The position numbers and the translations under genes are program-made. Shown here piece after piece: positions 32,633 through 40,708 of a stretch of DNA of 42,375 bases (position 1 is its first letter; the number at the start of each line of letters is the position of its first letter). Source of the DNA: JBBSHE01 sp038253325. Lineage in GTDB: Bacteria; Actinomycetota; Actinomycetes; Propionibacteriales; Nocardioidaceae. The notes below the pieces were generated by a model. That model made no database searches. It was not told the origin of the DNA and worked only from the letters and a program-made list of their open reading frames with translations. Location of the stretch: the NCBI GenBank assembly GCA_038253325.1, contig JBBSHE010000025.1, positions 1-42,375 of the forward strand. The letters are read 5' to 3'.

Positions 32633-34022
32633 CGACACCCCCGCCAGGCTTCCGCCGCGTCGACTGCATCCGGCCAGCCCGTTCCTGCGCGCCTGGGTGT
32701 TGTTCGTCGCGGCGGTCGCGGCGGGCGGTCGGTCCATGCTCGACAGCAACGAGTCGTGGTCGGTGCTGGCCATCGTGGCCGGAGGCGCACTCGTCGCCGG
32801 TCTCGTCCTCGGGTTGGCGAGCTGGTACTTCACTCGGTACGTCATCGACGGCCGCGAGTTGCGGATCGACAGCGGCGTACTCGTCAAGAGGTCCCGCCGG
32901 GTCCCGTACGAGCGCCTCCAGTCGGTCGACATCGTGCAGCCGTTCGCGGCCCGGATGTTTGGGATGGCCGAGCTGAAGATCGAGATGGCCGGCGCGGGGG
33001 AGAACAAGACCAGGCTGGCCTTCCTGCCGCTCGCCGAGTCCGAACGACTGCGTCACGTGCTGCTCGAGCGGGCGCATCTGGACCAGCCGGCGAGTGACGA
33101 GGGCGGTAACCCGACCGGCTCGACCGCACTGGAAGCAGCGGAGGCGCCGGAAACGCTGCTGTTCCGGTTGTCGCCGTGGACGCTGACCGCCGCCGTCTTG
33201 TTGTCGACGGAGTTTCTCGTAAACGCCGTCCTGCTGTTGGCGGCCCTCATAGTCGGTTTCGTCTTCCATCTGCTGCTGGAGATGATTCCGGTCATCGTCC
33301 CGATCGCCCTCGGGGTCGTCCAGGTCACGAGCAAGCGTTACATCATGCAGTGGGGCTTCGAGCTCACGCACACGTCGCGCGGCCTGCGGATCACGCGCGG
33401 ACTGCTGAGCCGGACGACCCAAACCATTCCCCTCGACCGGGTGCAAGGCATTGCGGTGGCCGAGCCGCTGCTGTGGCGGCCCCTGCGCTGGAGCCGCCTC
33501 GAGGTCGACGTGGCCGGCCACGCGAAGTCCGGTGACGACCGCAAGAATGCCGACGAGTCGACGTTGCTTCCGGTGTCCGACCGGTCGACCGCGGACCGGA
33601 TCATCGCGGCGGTGCTGACTCACGCAGATCTGGCGGAGCCGCGGCTGGCTGGCGCGCCGAGGTCCGCTCGCTGGCTGCGCCCGATCGGGTGGCGGTACCT
33701 CGCGACCGGCAGCACCGACCAGCTGGTCGCGACCCGACGAGGATGGCTGGTGAGGCGCACCTTTCTGGTTCCGCATGCCAAGGCGCAATCCGTCCGGATC
33801 CGGCAGGGACCGCTCCAACGCCACCTGGGGCTCGCCAGCGTGCACATCGACATTCCACCTGGCCCGGTGACTGCCGTGGCACTGCACCGGTCGGCTGCGG
33901 AGGCCCGGGCATTGGCGTGGACCGAGGTCGAGCAGGCCCGCCGCGGCCGCCTCAGCGAAGCAGCCGCTGATGCCAGGACACGGCGGAGACGTCGGTCAGC
34001 GATGCCACTTGGTCCACGATGA
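32616..34022 (+). CDS. bacterial PH-domain membrane protein, three bPH2 copies (YdbT-like)
   Basis: The 468-aa protein has an N-terminal helix pair and three PH-like repeats with the shared signatures SGVLVKRSRRVPYERLQSVD (about residue 87), ITRGLLSRTTQTIPLDRVQG (about 258) and RRGWLVRRTFLVPHAKAQSV (about 375), each followed by a strand and membrane contacts. The ATG at 32616 lies inside the preceding gene, 17 bp overlap. At the end it overlaps the convergent dgt gene by 71 bp (33952-34022). The three repeats look like tandem duplication of the YdbS domain. Confidence 0.92.
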   Translation: MPRDSDDTPARLPPRRLHPASPFLRAWVLFVAAVAAGGRSMLDSNESWSVLAIVAGGALVAGLVLGLASWYFTRYVIDGRELRIDSGVLVKRSRRVPYERLQSVDIVQPFAARMFGMAELKIEMAGAGENKTRLAFLPLAESERLRHVLLERAHLDQPASDEGGNPTGSTALEAAEAPETLLFRLSPWTLTAAVLLSTEFLVNAVLLLAALIVGFVFHLLLEMIPVIVPIALGVVQVTSKRYIMQWGFELTHTSRGLRITRGLLSRTTQTIPLDRVQGIAVAEPLLWRPLRWSRLEVDVAGHAKSGDDRKNADESTLLPVSDRSTADRIIAAVLTHADLAEPRLAGAPRSARWLRPIGWRYLATGSTDQLVATRRGWLVRRTFLVPHAKAQSVRIRQGPLQRHLGLASVHIDIPPGPVTAVALHRSAAEARALAWTEVEQARRGRLSEAAADARTRRRRRSAMPLGPR

Positions 34023-35232
34023 CCCGCGTACGTTCGGAGTCGCTCGACGCGGCCTCATAGTCGACGGCGAACACCGGGTCGAGTGCGTCGGCGCCGCGAG
34101 CGGACAACGTGTCGACGAGCTCGAGCAGGAGGTGGCGCTCGGTGCCCATCTCGGCCACCCGGTCGGCGGCGCTCATCACGAGGTGCGCGGCGATCCCTTT
34201 CAGGACGAGGATCTCGGCCCGGGTCTCTTCCGGTACGACGAGGTCACCCTGGTGCCGGGTGACCGGGCCCCCGTCGCCGGTCTGAAGCGTCGCATCCTCG
34301 ACCGACCGGCAGAGCCGGCCGATGAGCGAGCTCGTCAGGTTCTTGAGGCCGGCGAGCTCTCGTCGCGTGCCCGTGTAGGGTCCGGCCGGCCAGGCCGGGT
34401 GGGTCGTGAGCCGATGCCACGCGTCATCGAGAGCAGCGTCATCGGCAGCCGCGTCGTACCATTCGTGAACCGTCGCGTTGATCTGGGCGCGGAGCGCGGA
34501 AGCAGCGAGCCTGGTGGCGTCGATCCGGCCCTCGACGATGCCGTCCTCGACGTCGTGGACGCTGTACGCGACGTCGTCGGCGAAGTCCATCACCTGTGCC
34601 TCGATACACGGGCGCCGCGGTCGGCTCGACGCCCGCATCCAGTCGAAGACGTCGGCGTCGTCGGCGTACATGCCGAACTTCTGGGTCGCCCTCGGGACTC
34701 CGTCGAGGTGGCGACCGGCGGCGCTTGCGGACGACGCCGCCGGTTCGATCACCAGCGGCCACGGGTACTTCGACGCCGCGTCGAGGACAGCCCGGGTGAG
34801 GTTGAGGCCCACCGACCGGCCGAGGGGATCCGCCACCTTGGCCTCCAGCCTGGTGAGCAGTCGGAACGTCTGTGCGTTCCCCTCGAAGCCGCCGCAGCCG
34901 AGCGCAGCCTCGTTCAGGGCGATCTCGCCGTTGTGGCCGAACGGCGGGTGGCCGAGGTCGTGTGCCAGGCAGGCGGCTTCGACCACGTCGGGATGACATC
35001 CGACGATGGACGCAAGGTCGCGTCCGACCTGGGCGACCTCGAGGGAATGGGTCAGCCGGTTACGGACGAAGTCGCTGCTGCGCGGCCCGACGACCTGGGT
35101 CTTGTCGGCGAGCTTTCGCAGGCCGGCCGAATGCAGGATCCGGGCCCGGTCTCTGCTGAACGGTGGCCGCCGCGATTCCGTCAGCGCCTCTCGTACGAAC
35201 CGCTCCTCGTCGGCGCTCGTGTAACCCCGCAT
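33952..35232 (-). CDS. dgt: deoxyguanosinetriphosphate triphosphohydrolase
   Basis: The 426-aa protein is of the HD superfamily: N-terminal DRARILHSAGLRKLADKTQV, metal ligands in NRLTHSLEVAQVGRDLAS and LAHDLGHPPFGHNGEIALN, and the later conserved DFADDVAYSVHDVEDGIV. It cleaves dGTP to deoxyguanosine and triphosphate. ATG 35232 overlaps the dusB stop by 1 bp, so the two are co-transcribed. It converges with the PH-domain gene, overlapping it by 71 bp. Confidence 0.95.
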   Translation of the reverse strand: MRGYTSADEERFVREALTESRRPPFSRDRARILHSAGLRKLADKTQVVGPRSSDFVRNRLTHSLEVAQVGRDLASIVGCHPDVVEAACLAHDLGHPPFGHNGEIALNEAALGCGGFEGNAQTFRLLTRLEAKVADPLGRSVGLNLTRAVLDAASKYPWPLVIEPAASSASAAGRHLDGVPRATQKFGMYADDADVFDWMRASSRPRRPCIEAQVMDFADDVAYSVHDVEDGIVEGRIDATRLAASALRAQINATVHEWYDAAADDAALDDAWHRLTTHPAWPAGPYTGTRRELAGLKNLTSSLIGRLCRSVEDATLQTGDGGPVTRHQGDLVVPEETRAEILVLKGIAAHLVMSAADRVAEMGTERHLLLELVDTLSARGADALDPVFAVDYEAASSDSERTRVIVDQVASLTDVSAVSWHQRLLR

Positions 35233-36371
35233 CAACCGCCGCTGACCATCGACTCGGCGGCGACGTCCACGACCCGGTCGTCACGGTTCTCGAGCCATCC
35301 TTCGGGCAGCGCGACGCGCCGCGGGCTCCCCTGCCGCCCGCGTGGCGTGCCCAGCTCGGCGACCGGAAACGGTTCGTCGGGATCGAGTCGGGCGAGCAGC
35401 TCATCGAGCGCGGCCAGCGAGCTGACCAGTCCGAGCGAGTTGCGAAGGTCACCGCCGGCCCGGAATCCCTTGAGGTACCACGCGATGTGCTTCCGGAACT
35501 CCCTGCACCCGCGCTCCTCGCCCATGAACTGTGCCAGCAGCTCGGCGTGCCGGCGCATCATCGACGCTACGTCGGCGAGATCGGGCAGCGGGGGGGTGGG
35601 TTCACCGGCGAGCGCCGCGGCCAGGTCGCCGAACAACCACGGCCGGCCGAGACAGCCACGTCCCACGACGACACCGGAACACCGAGTCTCGTGCATCATC
35701 GCGATGGCGTCCGCGGCCTCCCAGATGTCGCCGTTGCCGAGGACGGGGATCCGGACCGCGTCGACGAGCTCGGCGATCGATTCCCAGTCCGCCTCGCCCG
35801 AGTAGTGCTGGTCGGCTGTCCGGCCGTGGAGGGTGATCGCCGCACACCCGGACTCTTCGGCGATCCGACCCGCGTCGAGGTACGTCTGGTGGGCGCGGTC
35901 GATGCCGATCCGGGTCTTCATCGTCACCGGTACGGCGTGCGGCGCCGCAGCGCCCACTGCTGCTTCGAGGATGCGTCCGAGCAGGTCGCGCTTCCACGGC
36001 AATGCGGCGCCGCCGCCCTTGCGGGTGACCTTCGGGACCGGGCAACCGAAGTTCAGGTCGACATGTGCGACGGAGTACTCGTCACAGAGGATCCGGACCG
36101 CCTGGCCGACGTACGCCGGGTCGACCCCGTAGAGCTGGACCGAGCGCACCGGGTCGGCCGGGTCGAACGCGAGCATCGCCATCGTGGTTGCATCCCGCTC
36201 GACGAGTCCACGGCTGGTGATCATCTCGCACACGTACAGGCCAGCGCCCTGCTCGCGGCACAGGGTGCGGAACGCCGCGTTCGTCACGCCTGCCATCGGG
36301 GCGAGCACGACGGGTGTCGGGACCTCGAGGCCACCGAGCCGCAGGGGCCGCGAAAGCAGGGCTGTCGTCAT
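35232..36371 (-). CDS. dusB: tRNA-dihydrouridine synthase DusB-type
   Basis: The 379-aa protein has the TIM-barrel FMN signatures LAPMAGVTNAAFRTLCREQG, catalytic Cys region VDLNFGCPVPKVTRKGGGAA, KTRIGIDRAHQTYLDAG and VLGNGDIWEAADAIAMM, plus a C-terminal helical domain. It reduces uridines in tRNA. ATG 36371 (TTALLSRPLRLG) is preferred over an open start 45 nt upstream. Its stop overlaps dgt by 1 bp. Confidence 0.95.
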   Translation of the reverse strand: MTTALLSRPLRLGGLEVPTPVVLAPMAGVTNAAFRTLCREQGAGLYVCEMITSRGLVERDATTMAMLAFDPADPVRSVQLYGVDPAYVGQAVRILCDEYSVAHVDLNFGCPVPKVTRKGGGAALPWKRDLLGRILEAAVGAAAPHAVPVTMKTRIGIDRAHQTYLDAGRIAEESGCAAITLHGRTADQHYSGEADWESIAELVDAVRIPVLGNGDIWEAADAIAMMHETRCSGVVVGRGCLGRPWLFGDLAAALAGEPTPPLPDLADVASMMRRHAELLAQFMGEERGCREFRKHIAWYLKGFRAGGDLRNSLGLVSSLAALDELLARLDPDEPFPVAELGTPRGRQGSPRRVALPEGWLENRDDRVVDVAAESMVSGG

Positions 36372-36420
36372 CACGCCATTGTCGCAGGCATCCACTGCCC
36401 CGACGGCCGACGGCATGGCG

Positions 36421-36702
36421 TCAGCCCAGCAGCCAGCCGTTGTCGTTGGCCGCCTTGACCGCCTCCGCGCGGGCGCGGGTGGGGTCGGAGAGTCCGAGGA
36501 TCATGTCGATCGTCGTGGTCTTCCCGGCGCCGTTGGGTCCGAGCAGCGCCACGATCTCGCCGGGCTGGATCGCGAGGGACACGTCGTCGACCGCGACGAC
36601 CGAGCCGAATGACTTCGTGACGTCGTCGAGCTGAATGGCCGCCGACGGTGGCGCCGGGGCGTCAACCGGCTCCGGTTCGCCGACGGAGGTCGTTGGTTTC
36701 AT
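36421..36702 (-). pseudogene. truncated ABC transporter ATP-binding protein (93 aa)
   Basis: The first 72 residues are an ordinary ABC ATPase start: LDDVTKSFGSVVAVDDVSLA, then Walker A LLGPNGAGKTTTIDMILGLS. The rest (Q-loop, signature LSGGQ, Walker B, D-loop, H-loop) is missing; after DPTRA the protein ends in RAEAVKAANDNGWLLG, a tail unlike ABC sequence that may be from another gene. No permease partner is near. An internal deletion fused the start to unrelated sequence. ATP binding alone could not drive transport. Confidence 0.8.
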
Positions 36703-36745
36703 GTCTCCAGCGTCGGACCCGGCGTCTCGTCGCCCCTAGTGCGGC

Positions 36746-36775
36746 TGTCACGACCTTTGCATGACGGATGTCACG
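36746..36775. repeat. repeated TGTCACG motif upstream of the truncated ABC gene
   Basis: TGTCACG occurs at 36746-36752 and 36769-36775 (23 bp apart), and TGACGGATGTCA (36762-36773) is an imperfect inverted repeat between them. The spacing of about two helical turns and the location before the ABC start (36702) suit a response-regulator site, perhaps left from the intact operon. Weak evidence. Confidence 0.3.
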
Positions 36776-36802
36776 GGACAGGTCGGCTGCCAACCCTCGT
36801 CG

Positions 36803-37423
36803 TCAAGGTCGCCGTACTTTCCAGGACACCGGCTTGGTTGCCCGTGGTGCGCGCCACTGGATCTGGTAGACCTTGCCGTGCTTCGGAGCGAGGAAGACCA
36901 TGCAGAGGGTCGCTCTGGCGTTCTTCTTGAACGGCTTCGCGAATCGCTTGTTCGGACAGCGGACGAGCGTCGAGCTGAAAGTGACCGGCGGGACCACCAA
37001 GGTCGGCGACACCAGGGCGTACAGCGGAAGCTGCTGACCGCCAAGGTCGCCGGTGCCCTTGTTCCTCACGACGACGTGCACGTAGTAGACGTTCGACGCC
37101 TTGGCCTTGGGCGTCAGGGTGAACTTGCTGAGGTCACTGATCTTGCCGCGCCGGACCCGACGAACCATCACCGCGACCAGCGAGTTGTGCCTTCGGTTCG
37201 CGCGGAACCTGACCGTTGCCGTCTTGCCGACCTTCAGCGTTGTGCCAGGCGCCGTGGTGCCCGGCTCGATCGTCGGCTTGGTCGACGCAACGGTCGTCCG
37301 CGGTGTCGTGGACGGCGTCGTCTGGTGGGAATCCTGGCTGGAGCCGCTGGTGCACCCACAGAGGACCAGTAGCCCTGCGGCGGTCGCCGTGGCGGCCCGG
37401 GTCTGCTTCTGCACGTGCACCAT
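36803..37423 (-). CDS. secreted lipoprotein of unknown function (DUF4352-like)
   Basis: The 206-aa protein has a lipobox (LLVLCGC), a Thr/Ser/Pro-rich linker (about 28-60) and a beta-rich domain with RFRANRRHNSLVAVMVRRVR, YYVHVVVRNKGTGDLGGQQL and a terminal strand with SWKVRRP. The pattern resembles DUF4352 telokin-like domains, typical of actinobacterial surface lipoproteins. It starts 3 nt after the glyS stop, so it is read as part of that transcript. Confidence 0.75.
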   Translation of the reverse strand: MVHVQKQTRAATATAAGLLVLCGCTSGSSQDSHQTTPSTTPRTTVASTKPTIEPGTTAPGTTLKVGKTATVRFRANRRHNSLVAVMVRRVRRGKISDLSKFTLTPKAKASNVYYVHVVVRNKGTGDLGGQQLPLYALVSPTLVVPPVTFSSTLVRCPNKRFAKPFKKNARATLCMVFLAPKHGKVYQIQWRAPRATKPVSWKVRRP

Positions 37424-37426
37424 TGC

Positions 37427-38854
37427 TCAGCAACCGGGGAGTCGGTCGGTGAGGTACGAACGCACCTGATCCAGCCCGATTCGCTGTTGGTCCATCGTGT
37501 CGCGTGCACGAACGGTCACCGCGTGGTCGTCGAGCGTGTCGAAGTCGACGGTCACGCAGAAGGGCGTCCCGATCTCGTCCTGCCGCCGATAACGCCGTCC
37601 GATCGACTGCGCGTCGTCGAAGTCGACGTTCCATCGCCCCCGCAGCTGAGCGGCCAGGTCCTTGGCCTTCGGCGTGAGATCGGCGTCTCGCGACAGCGGC
37701 AGCACCGCCACCTTGACGGGCGCCAGCCGCGGGTCCAGGCGCAGCACCGCACGAGTGTCGACGCCGCCCTTCGTGTTCGGCGCTTCCTCCTCGGCGTACC
37801 CCTCGACGAGAAAAGCCAACAACGAACGCGTCAGACCGCCTGCTGGCTCGATGACGTACGGGGTCCAGCGCTCGCCGGTCGCCTGGTCGAGGTAGCTCAG
37901 GTCCTGGCCGGACATCTTCGCGTGCTGGGTGAGGTCGAAGTCGCTCCGATTCGCGATGCCCTCGAGCTCCCCCCACTCCGACCCGACGAAGCCGAACCGG
38001 TACTCGATGTCGACCGTGCGACTCGAGTAGTGCGAGCGCTTCTCGGCCGGGTGCTCGAACAGCCGGAGGTTGTCCCGGTTGATCCCGAGGTCGACGTACC
38101 ACTCGGTGCGCAGGTCGATCCAGGTCTGGTGCCACTCTTCATCGGTGCCCGGCTCGACGAAGTACTCCATCTCCATCATCTCGAACTCCCGGGTCCGGAA
38201 GATGAAGTTGCCGGGCGTGATCTCGTTCCGGAACCCCTTGCCGGTCTGGGCGATGCCGAACGGTGGCTTCTTGCGGGCGGAGTTCATCACGTTGACGAAG
38301 TTGAGGAAGATCCCCTGCGCCGTCTCCGGCCGCAGGTAGTGCACCGCGCCCTCGTCCTCGACGACGCCGAGGAACGTCTTGAGCATTCCGTTAAACGGTC
38401 GTGGGTCGGTCCACGCGCCGCGAGTGCCGCAGTGCGGGCAGGCGATGTCGGTGAGCGGTATCGAGTCCGGATCGTCGATCCCCTGCTTCGCGGCCAACGC
38501 CTCCTGGAGGTGATCGGCGCGAAACCGCCGGTGACAGTTCAGGCACTCGGTGAGCGGGTCGGTGAACGTCGCCAGGTGTCCGGACGCCTCCCACGTCTTC
38601 GTCGGCAAGATCACCGCGGAGTCGAGACCGACGACGTCGTCGCGCGACGTGACCATGGAGCGCCACCACTCGCGCTTGATGTTGTCCATGTGCTCGACAC
38701 CGAGCGGCCCGTAGTCCCAGGCCGACCGGGTCCCTCCGTAGATCTCACCGCTCGAGTAGACGAAGCCTCGGCGCTTGCAGAGGCTGACGACGCGGTCGAG
38801 CGTGGACGGGGACAAGCTGATCACTCCATCAGGGGTCGGCGTGAGGCAAGGCAT
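37427..38854 (-). CDS. glyS: glycyl-tRNA synthetase (bacterial/eukaryotic-type, alpha2)
   Basis: The 475-aa protein shows class II motifs: FVYSSGEIYGGTRSAWDYGP, DPRPFNGMLKTFLG, RPETAQGIFLNFVNVMNSA, GFRNEITPGNFIFRTREFEM and EPAGGLTRSLLAFLVEGY, with an anticodon-binding C-terminal domain (about 380-475). It charges tRNA-Gly. This single-chain type is usual in actinomycetes. ATG 38854 (PCLTPTPDG) is preferred over an open start 36 nt upstream. A zinc-like CxxC is seen in CPHCGTRGAW. Confidence 0.97.
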   Translation of the reverse strand: MPCLTPTPDGVISLSPSTLDRVVSLCKRRGFVYSSGEIYGGTRSAWDYGPLGVEHMDNIKREWWRSMVTSRDDVVGLDSAVILPTKTWEASGHLATFTDPLTECLNCHRRFRADHLQEALAAKQGIDDPDSIPLTDIACPHCGTRGAWTDPRPFNGMLKTFLGVVEDEGAVHYLRPETAQGIFLNFVNVMNSARKKPPFGIAQTGKGFRNEITPGNFIFRTREFEMMEMEYFVEPGTDEEWHQTWIDLRTEWYVDLGINRDNLRLFEHPAEKRSHYSSRTVDIEYRFGFVGSEWGELEGIANRSDFDLTQHAKMSGQDLSYLDQATGERWTPYVIEPAGGLTRSLLAFLVEGYAEEEAPNTKGGVDTRAVLRLDPRLAPVKVAVLPLSRDADLTPKAKDLAAQLRGRWNVDFDDAQSIGRRYRRQDEIGTPFCVTVDFDTLDDHAVTVRARDTMDQQRIGLDQVRSYLTDRLPGC

Positions 38855-38903
38855 CAGGCTACCGGCCGGGTGCGCCCTCCTCGGCGCCACCCGGTTTCGG
38901 AGA

Positions 38904-39200
38904 TCAACAGTGCACGCCCGGCCGTTCGTACGTCTCGTAGGCGGACGGCTCGTTCACGATCCAGTGCTGGACGTTGCCGAAGGCGACCTTCGTCTCGTAC
39001 GACGACATCGCCCGACGGTACGAGCCGATGTCGACCCAGTCGCTCGCCAACACCCACAGCCCGGCATCGTCGGCCGCCCGCCCGATCGAACCGGAGCGGA
39101 AACCTGGTGCCTGTGACATCGCCTCCACGCACCCGTCGAGCGCGCTCAACACCTCGTCGTTGCCGACGGTTGCCGGTTGCAGCCGGATGATTGCGAGCAT
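38904..39200 (-). CDS. antibiotic biosynthesis monooxygenase-like (ABM) protein
   Basis: The 98-aa dimeric alpha/beta barrel type starts LAIIRLQPATV and has ALDGCVEAMSQAPGFRSGSI, GLWVLASDWVDIGSYRRAMS and VAFGNVQHWIVNEPSAYET. ABM-type proteins are monooxygenases or heme-degrading enzymes, but many are uncharacterised; no catalytic residue is certain here. It lies 49 nt upstream of glyS. Confidence 0.8.
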   Translation of the reverse strand: MLAIIRLQPATVGNDEVLSALDGCVEAMSQAPGFRSGSIGRAADDAGLWVLASDWVDIGSYRRAMSSYETKVAFGNVQHWIVNEPSAYETYERPGVHC

Positions 39201-39326
39201 CCCGCCAACGATAATGCTGCCGTCCCGGCAGAGTGTGTGCGCGACGAGCGGACTTCGCGCTACCTGTCAGCCCAACCGTTGCCCGGCATCGGACGCCGCT
39301 GTGTCTCGGACCGTTAGGGTGGCTCA

Positions 39327-39659
39327 ATGTCCAACCGCCGACGCACCAACACGTCGCCGGGCACCCGGGACGTGTTGGCACCACCGCCAGCAGCGTCCCG
39401 CAGCACCGCTCTGATGGGTCGGTTGAGCCGGTTGCCCCGGGCGATACCGCCGATCGCCGTGCTGGTTCTCGTACTGCTGGGGCTGCTCGCGCCGCTACCG
39501 ATCGCGATCCCCTGCCTGACGATCGTCGTCGCGGTCCTGGTCTGGCTGGCTTCGCTGACCTGGTCGCGTACGGATGGCCGAGGCAAGGTGCTTCGGGGCC
39601 TGATGATCGGTCTCCTCATCGGTGCCGGGATCGCCCGGATCGCTGGTGGGCTGAACTGA
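39327..39659 (+). CDS. small membrane protein (DUF6703-like)
   Basis: The 110-aa protein has a basic start, then two or three hydrophobic helices (about 41-58, 61-77, 89-108, with LVLLGLLAPLPIAIPCL and GLMIGLLIGAGIARIAGG). It precedes the Zur gene on the same strand by 71 nt, as in several actinomycetes. Function unknown. Confidence 0.8.
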   Translation: MSNRRRTNTSPGTRDVLAPPPAASRSTALMGRLSRLPRAIPPIAVLVLVLLGLLAPLPIAIPCLTIVVAVLVWLASLTWSRTDGRGKVLRGLMIGLLIGAGIARIAGGLN

Positions 39660-39730
39660 CCGGGTCGGGCTTCGGTCCGGTGGCATCCTTGAGGGTGTGG
39701 GGCCCGCCGGGGCAAACGGGAAGGCGTTCG

Positions 39731-40159
39731 ATGACCAGTGGTGAAGATGTCGTCATCGGCACTCGGCACACCCGGCAGCGTAGGGCTGTCGTCAGCGCAC
39801 TTGGTCATGCCACGACGTTCCGCAGCGCGCAAGAGATCCACACCTTGCTCAAGGACCGCGGCGACGACGTCGGGCTGACCACCGTCTATCGCACTCTTCA
39901 GGCACTTGCCGACGCCTCGGAAGTCGACGTGCTCCGGCTGCCCGACGGAGAGTCGGTGTACCGGCGATGCAGCGACGGCCACCACCACCACCTGGTCTGC
40001 CGCACCTGCGGGAAGACCGTCGAGATCGAAGGTCCCGCGGTCGAACGCTGGGCCGGTCAGATCGCCAAGGACCACGGGTTCCGCGACATTGCGCACACGC
40101 TCGAAATCTTCGGTGTCTGCCGAGACTGTGACCCGCCGCCGTCCTTGACGACGTCGTGA
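39731..40159 (+). CDS. zur: Fur-family metalloregulator, probably Zur (FurB)
   Basis: The 142-aa protein has an N-terminal winged helix with TRQRRAVVSALGHATTFRSA, LLKDRGDDVGLTTVYRTLQA and a dimerisation domain with HHHHLVCRTCGKTVEIEGP and two further Cys in CRDCDPP that hold the structural zinc. The CxxC pairs and His cluster fit zinc-sensing Zur/FurB, which represses zinc uptake genes. ATG 39731 is used. Iron-type Fur cannot be fully excluded. No target operator was found in this window. Confidence 0.92.
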   Translation: MTSGEDVVIGTRHTRQRRAVVSALGHATTFRSAQEIHTLLKDRGDDVGLTTVYRTLQALADASEVDVLRLPDGESVYRRCSDGHHHHLVCRTCGKTVEIEGPAVERWAGQIAKDHGFRDIAHTLEIFGVCRDCDPPPSLTTS

Positions 40160-40213
40160 AACAGTCTGAGACGCGCGTACGACGACGGTGCAGCCACTGT
40201 TAGCGTCCGAGTC

Positions 40214-40708
40214 ATGCCTGTGCGGGAGGCAACGGAACAAGACGTCGACCGGATCGTCGAGCTGGCGGACGTCAAACGGCGAGAGTATGAGTCGCACGCG
40301 CCCGTGTTTCAACGCCCGGCCGCGAACGCGAACGATCTCCACCGTCCCTGGTTGCGGCACCTGGTCGCCGACGCGAGTGCGGGCACCTTGGTCCATGTCG
40401 ACTCTGATGGGGACGTCGACGGTTTCGTGATCGTTACGTTGGGGCCAGCGCCGCCGGTCTACGACCCCGGCGGACCTTCCTCGCTCATCGATGACTTTGC
40501 GGTTTCCGATCCAGACCGTTGGACAACGTCTGGAGTGGCCCTGCTCGACGCCGCGAAGGCGTGGGCGGTCGACCAGGGGGCCGTGCAGATCGTGGTCGTG
40601 TGCGGACCCCACGACCAGGCCAAACGCCACGTCTTGCTCGATGCTGGTCTGTACGTCGCCTCTGAGTGGTTCACGACGCCGTTCGACGCGGCCTATCGCC
40701 CGCTCTGA
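40214..40708 (+). CDS. GNAT family N-acetyltransferase
   Basis: The 164-aa protein begins MPVREATEQDVDRIVELA, the usual GNAT start, with a central strand GFVIVTLGPAPPVYDPGG and a helix GVALLDAAKAWAVDQGAVQI then VVCGPHDQAKRHVLLDAGLY. The acetyl-CoA pyrophosphate loop is poorly conserved (the Q/RxxGxG/A form is not clear), so substrate and activity are uncertain. It converges with the HNH gene and overlaps its end by 16 bp. Confidence 0.85.
   Translation: MPVREATEQDVDRIVELADVKRREYESHAPVFQRPAANANDLHRPWLRHLVADASAGTLVHVDSDGDVDGFVIVTLGPAPPVYDPGGPSSLIDDFAVSDPDRWTTSGVALLDAAKAWAVDQGAVQIVVVCGPHDQAKRHVLLDAGLYVASEWFTTPFDAAYRPL

Noticed and set aside
37415..39190. A 591-aa plus-strand open frame opposite glyS and the ABM gene
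   Set aside because: It is a mirror of glyS codons, with no motif or ribosome site; glyS itself is clear.
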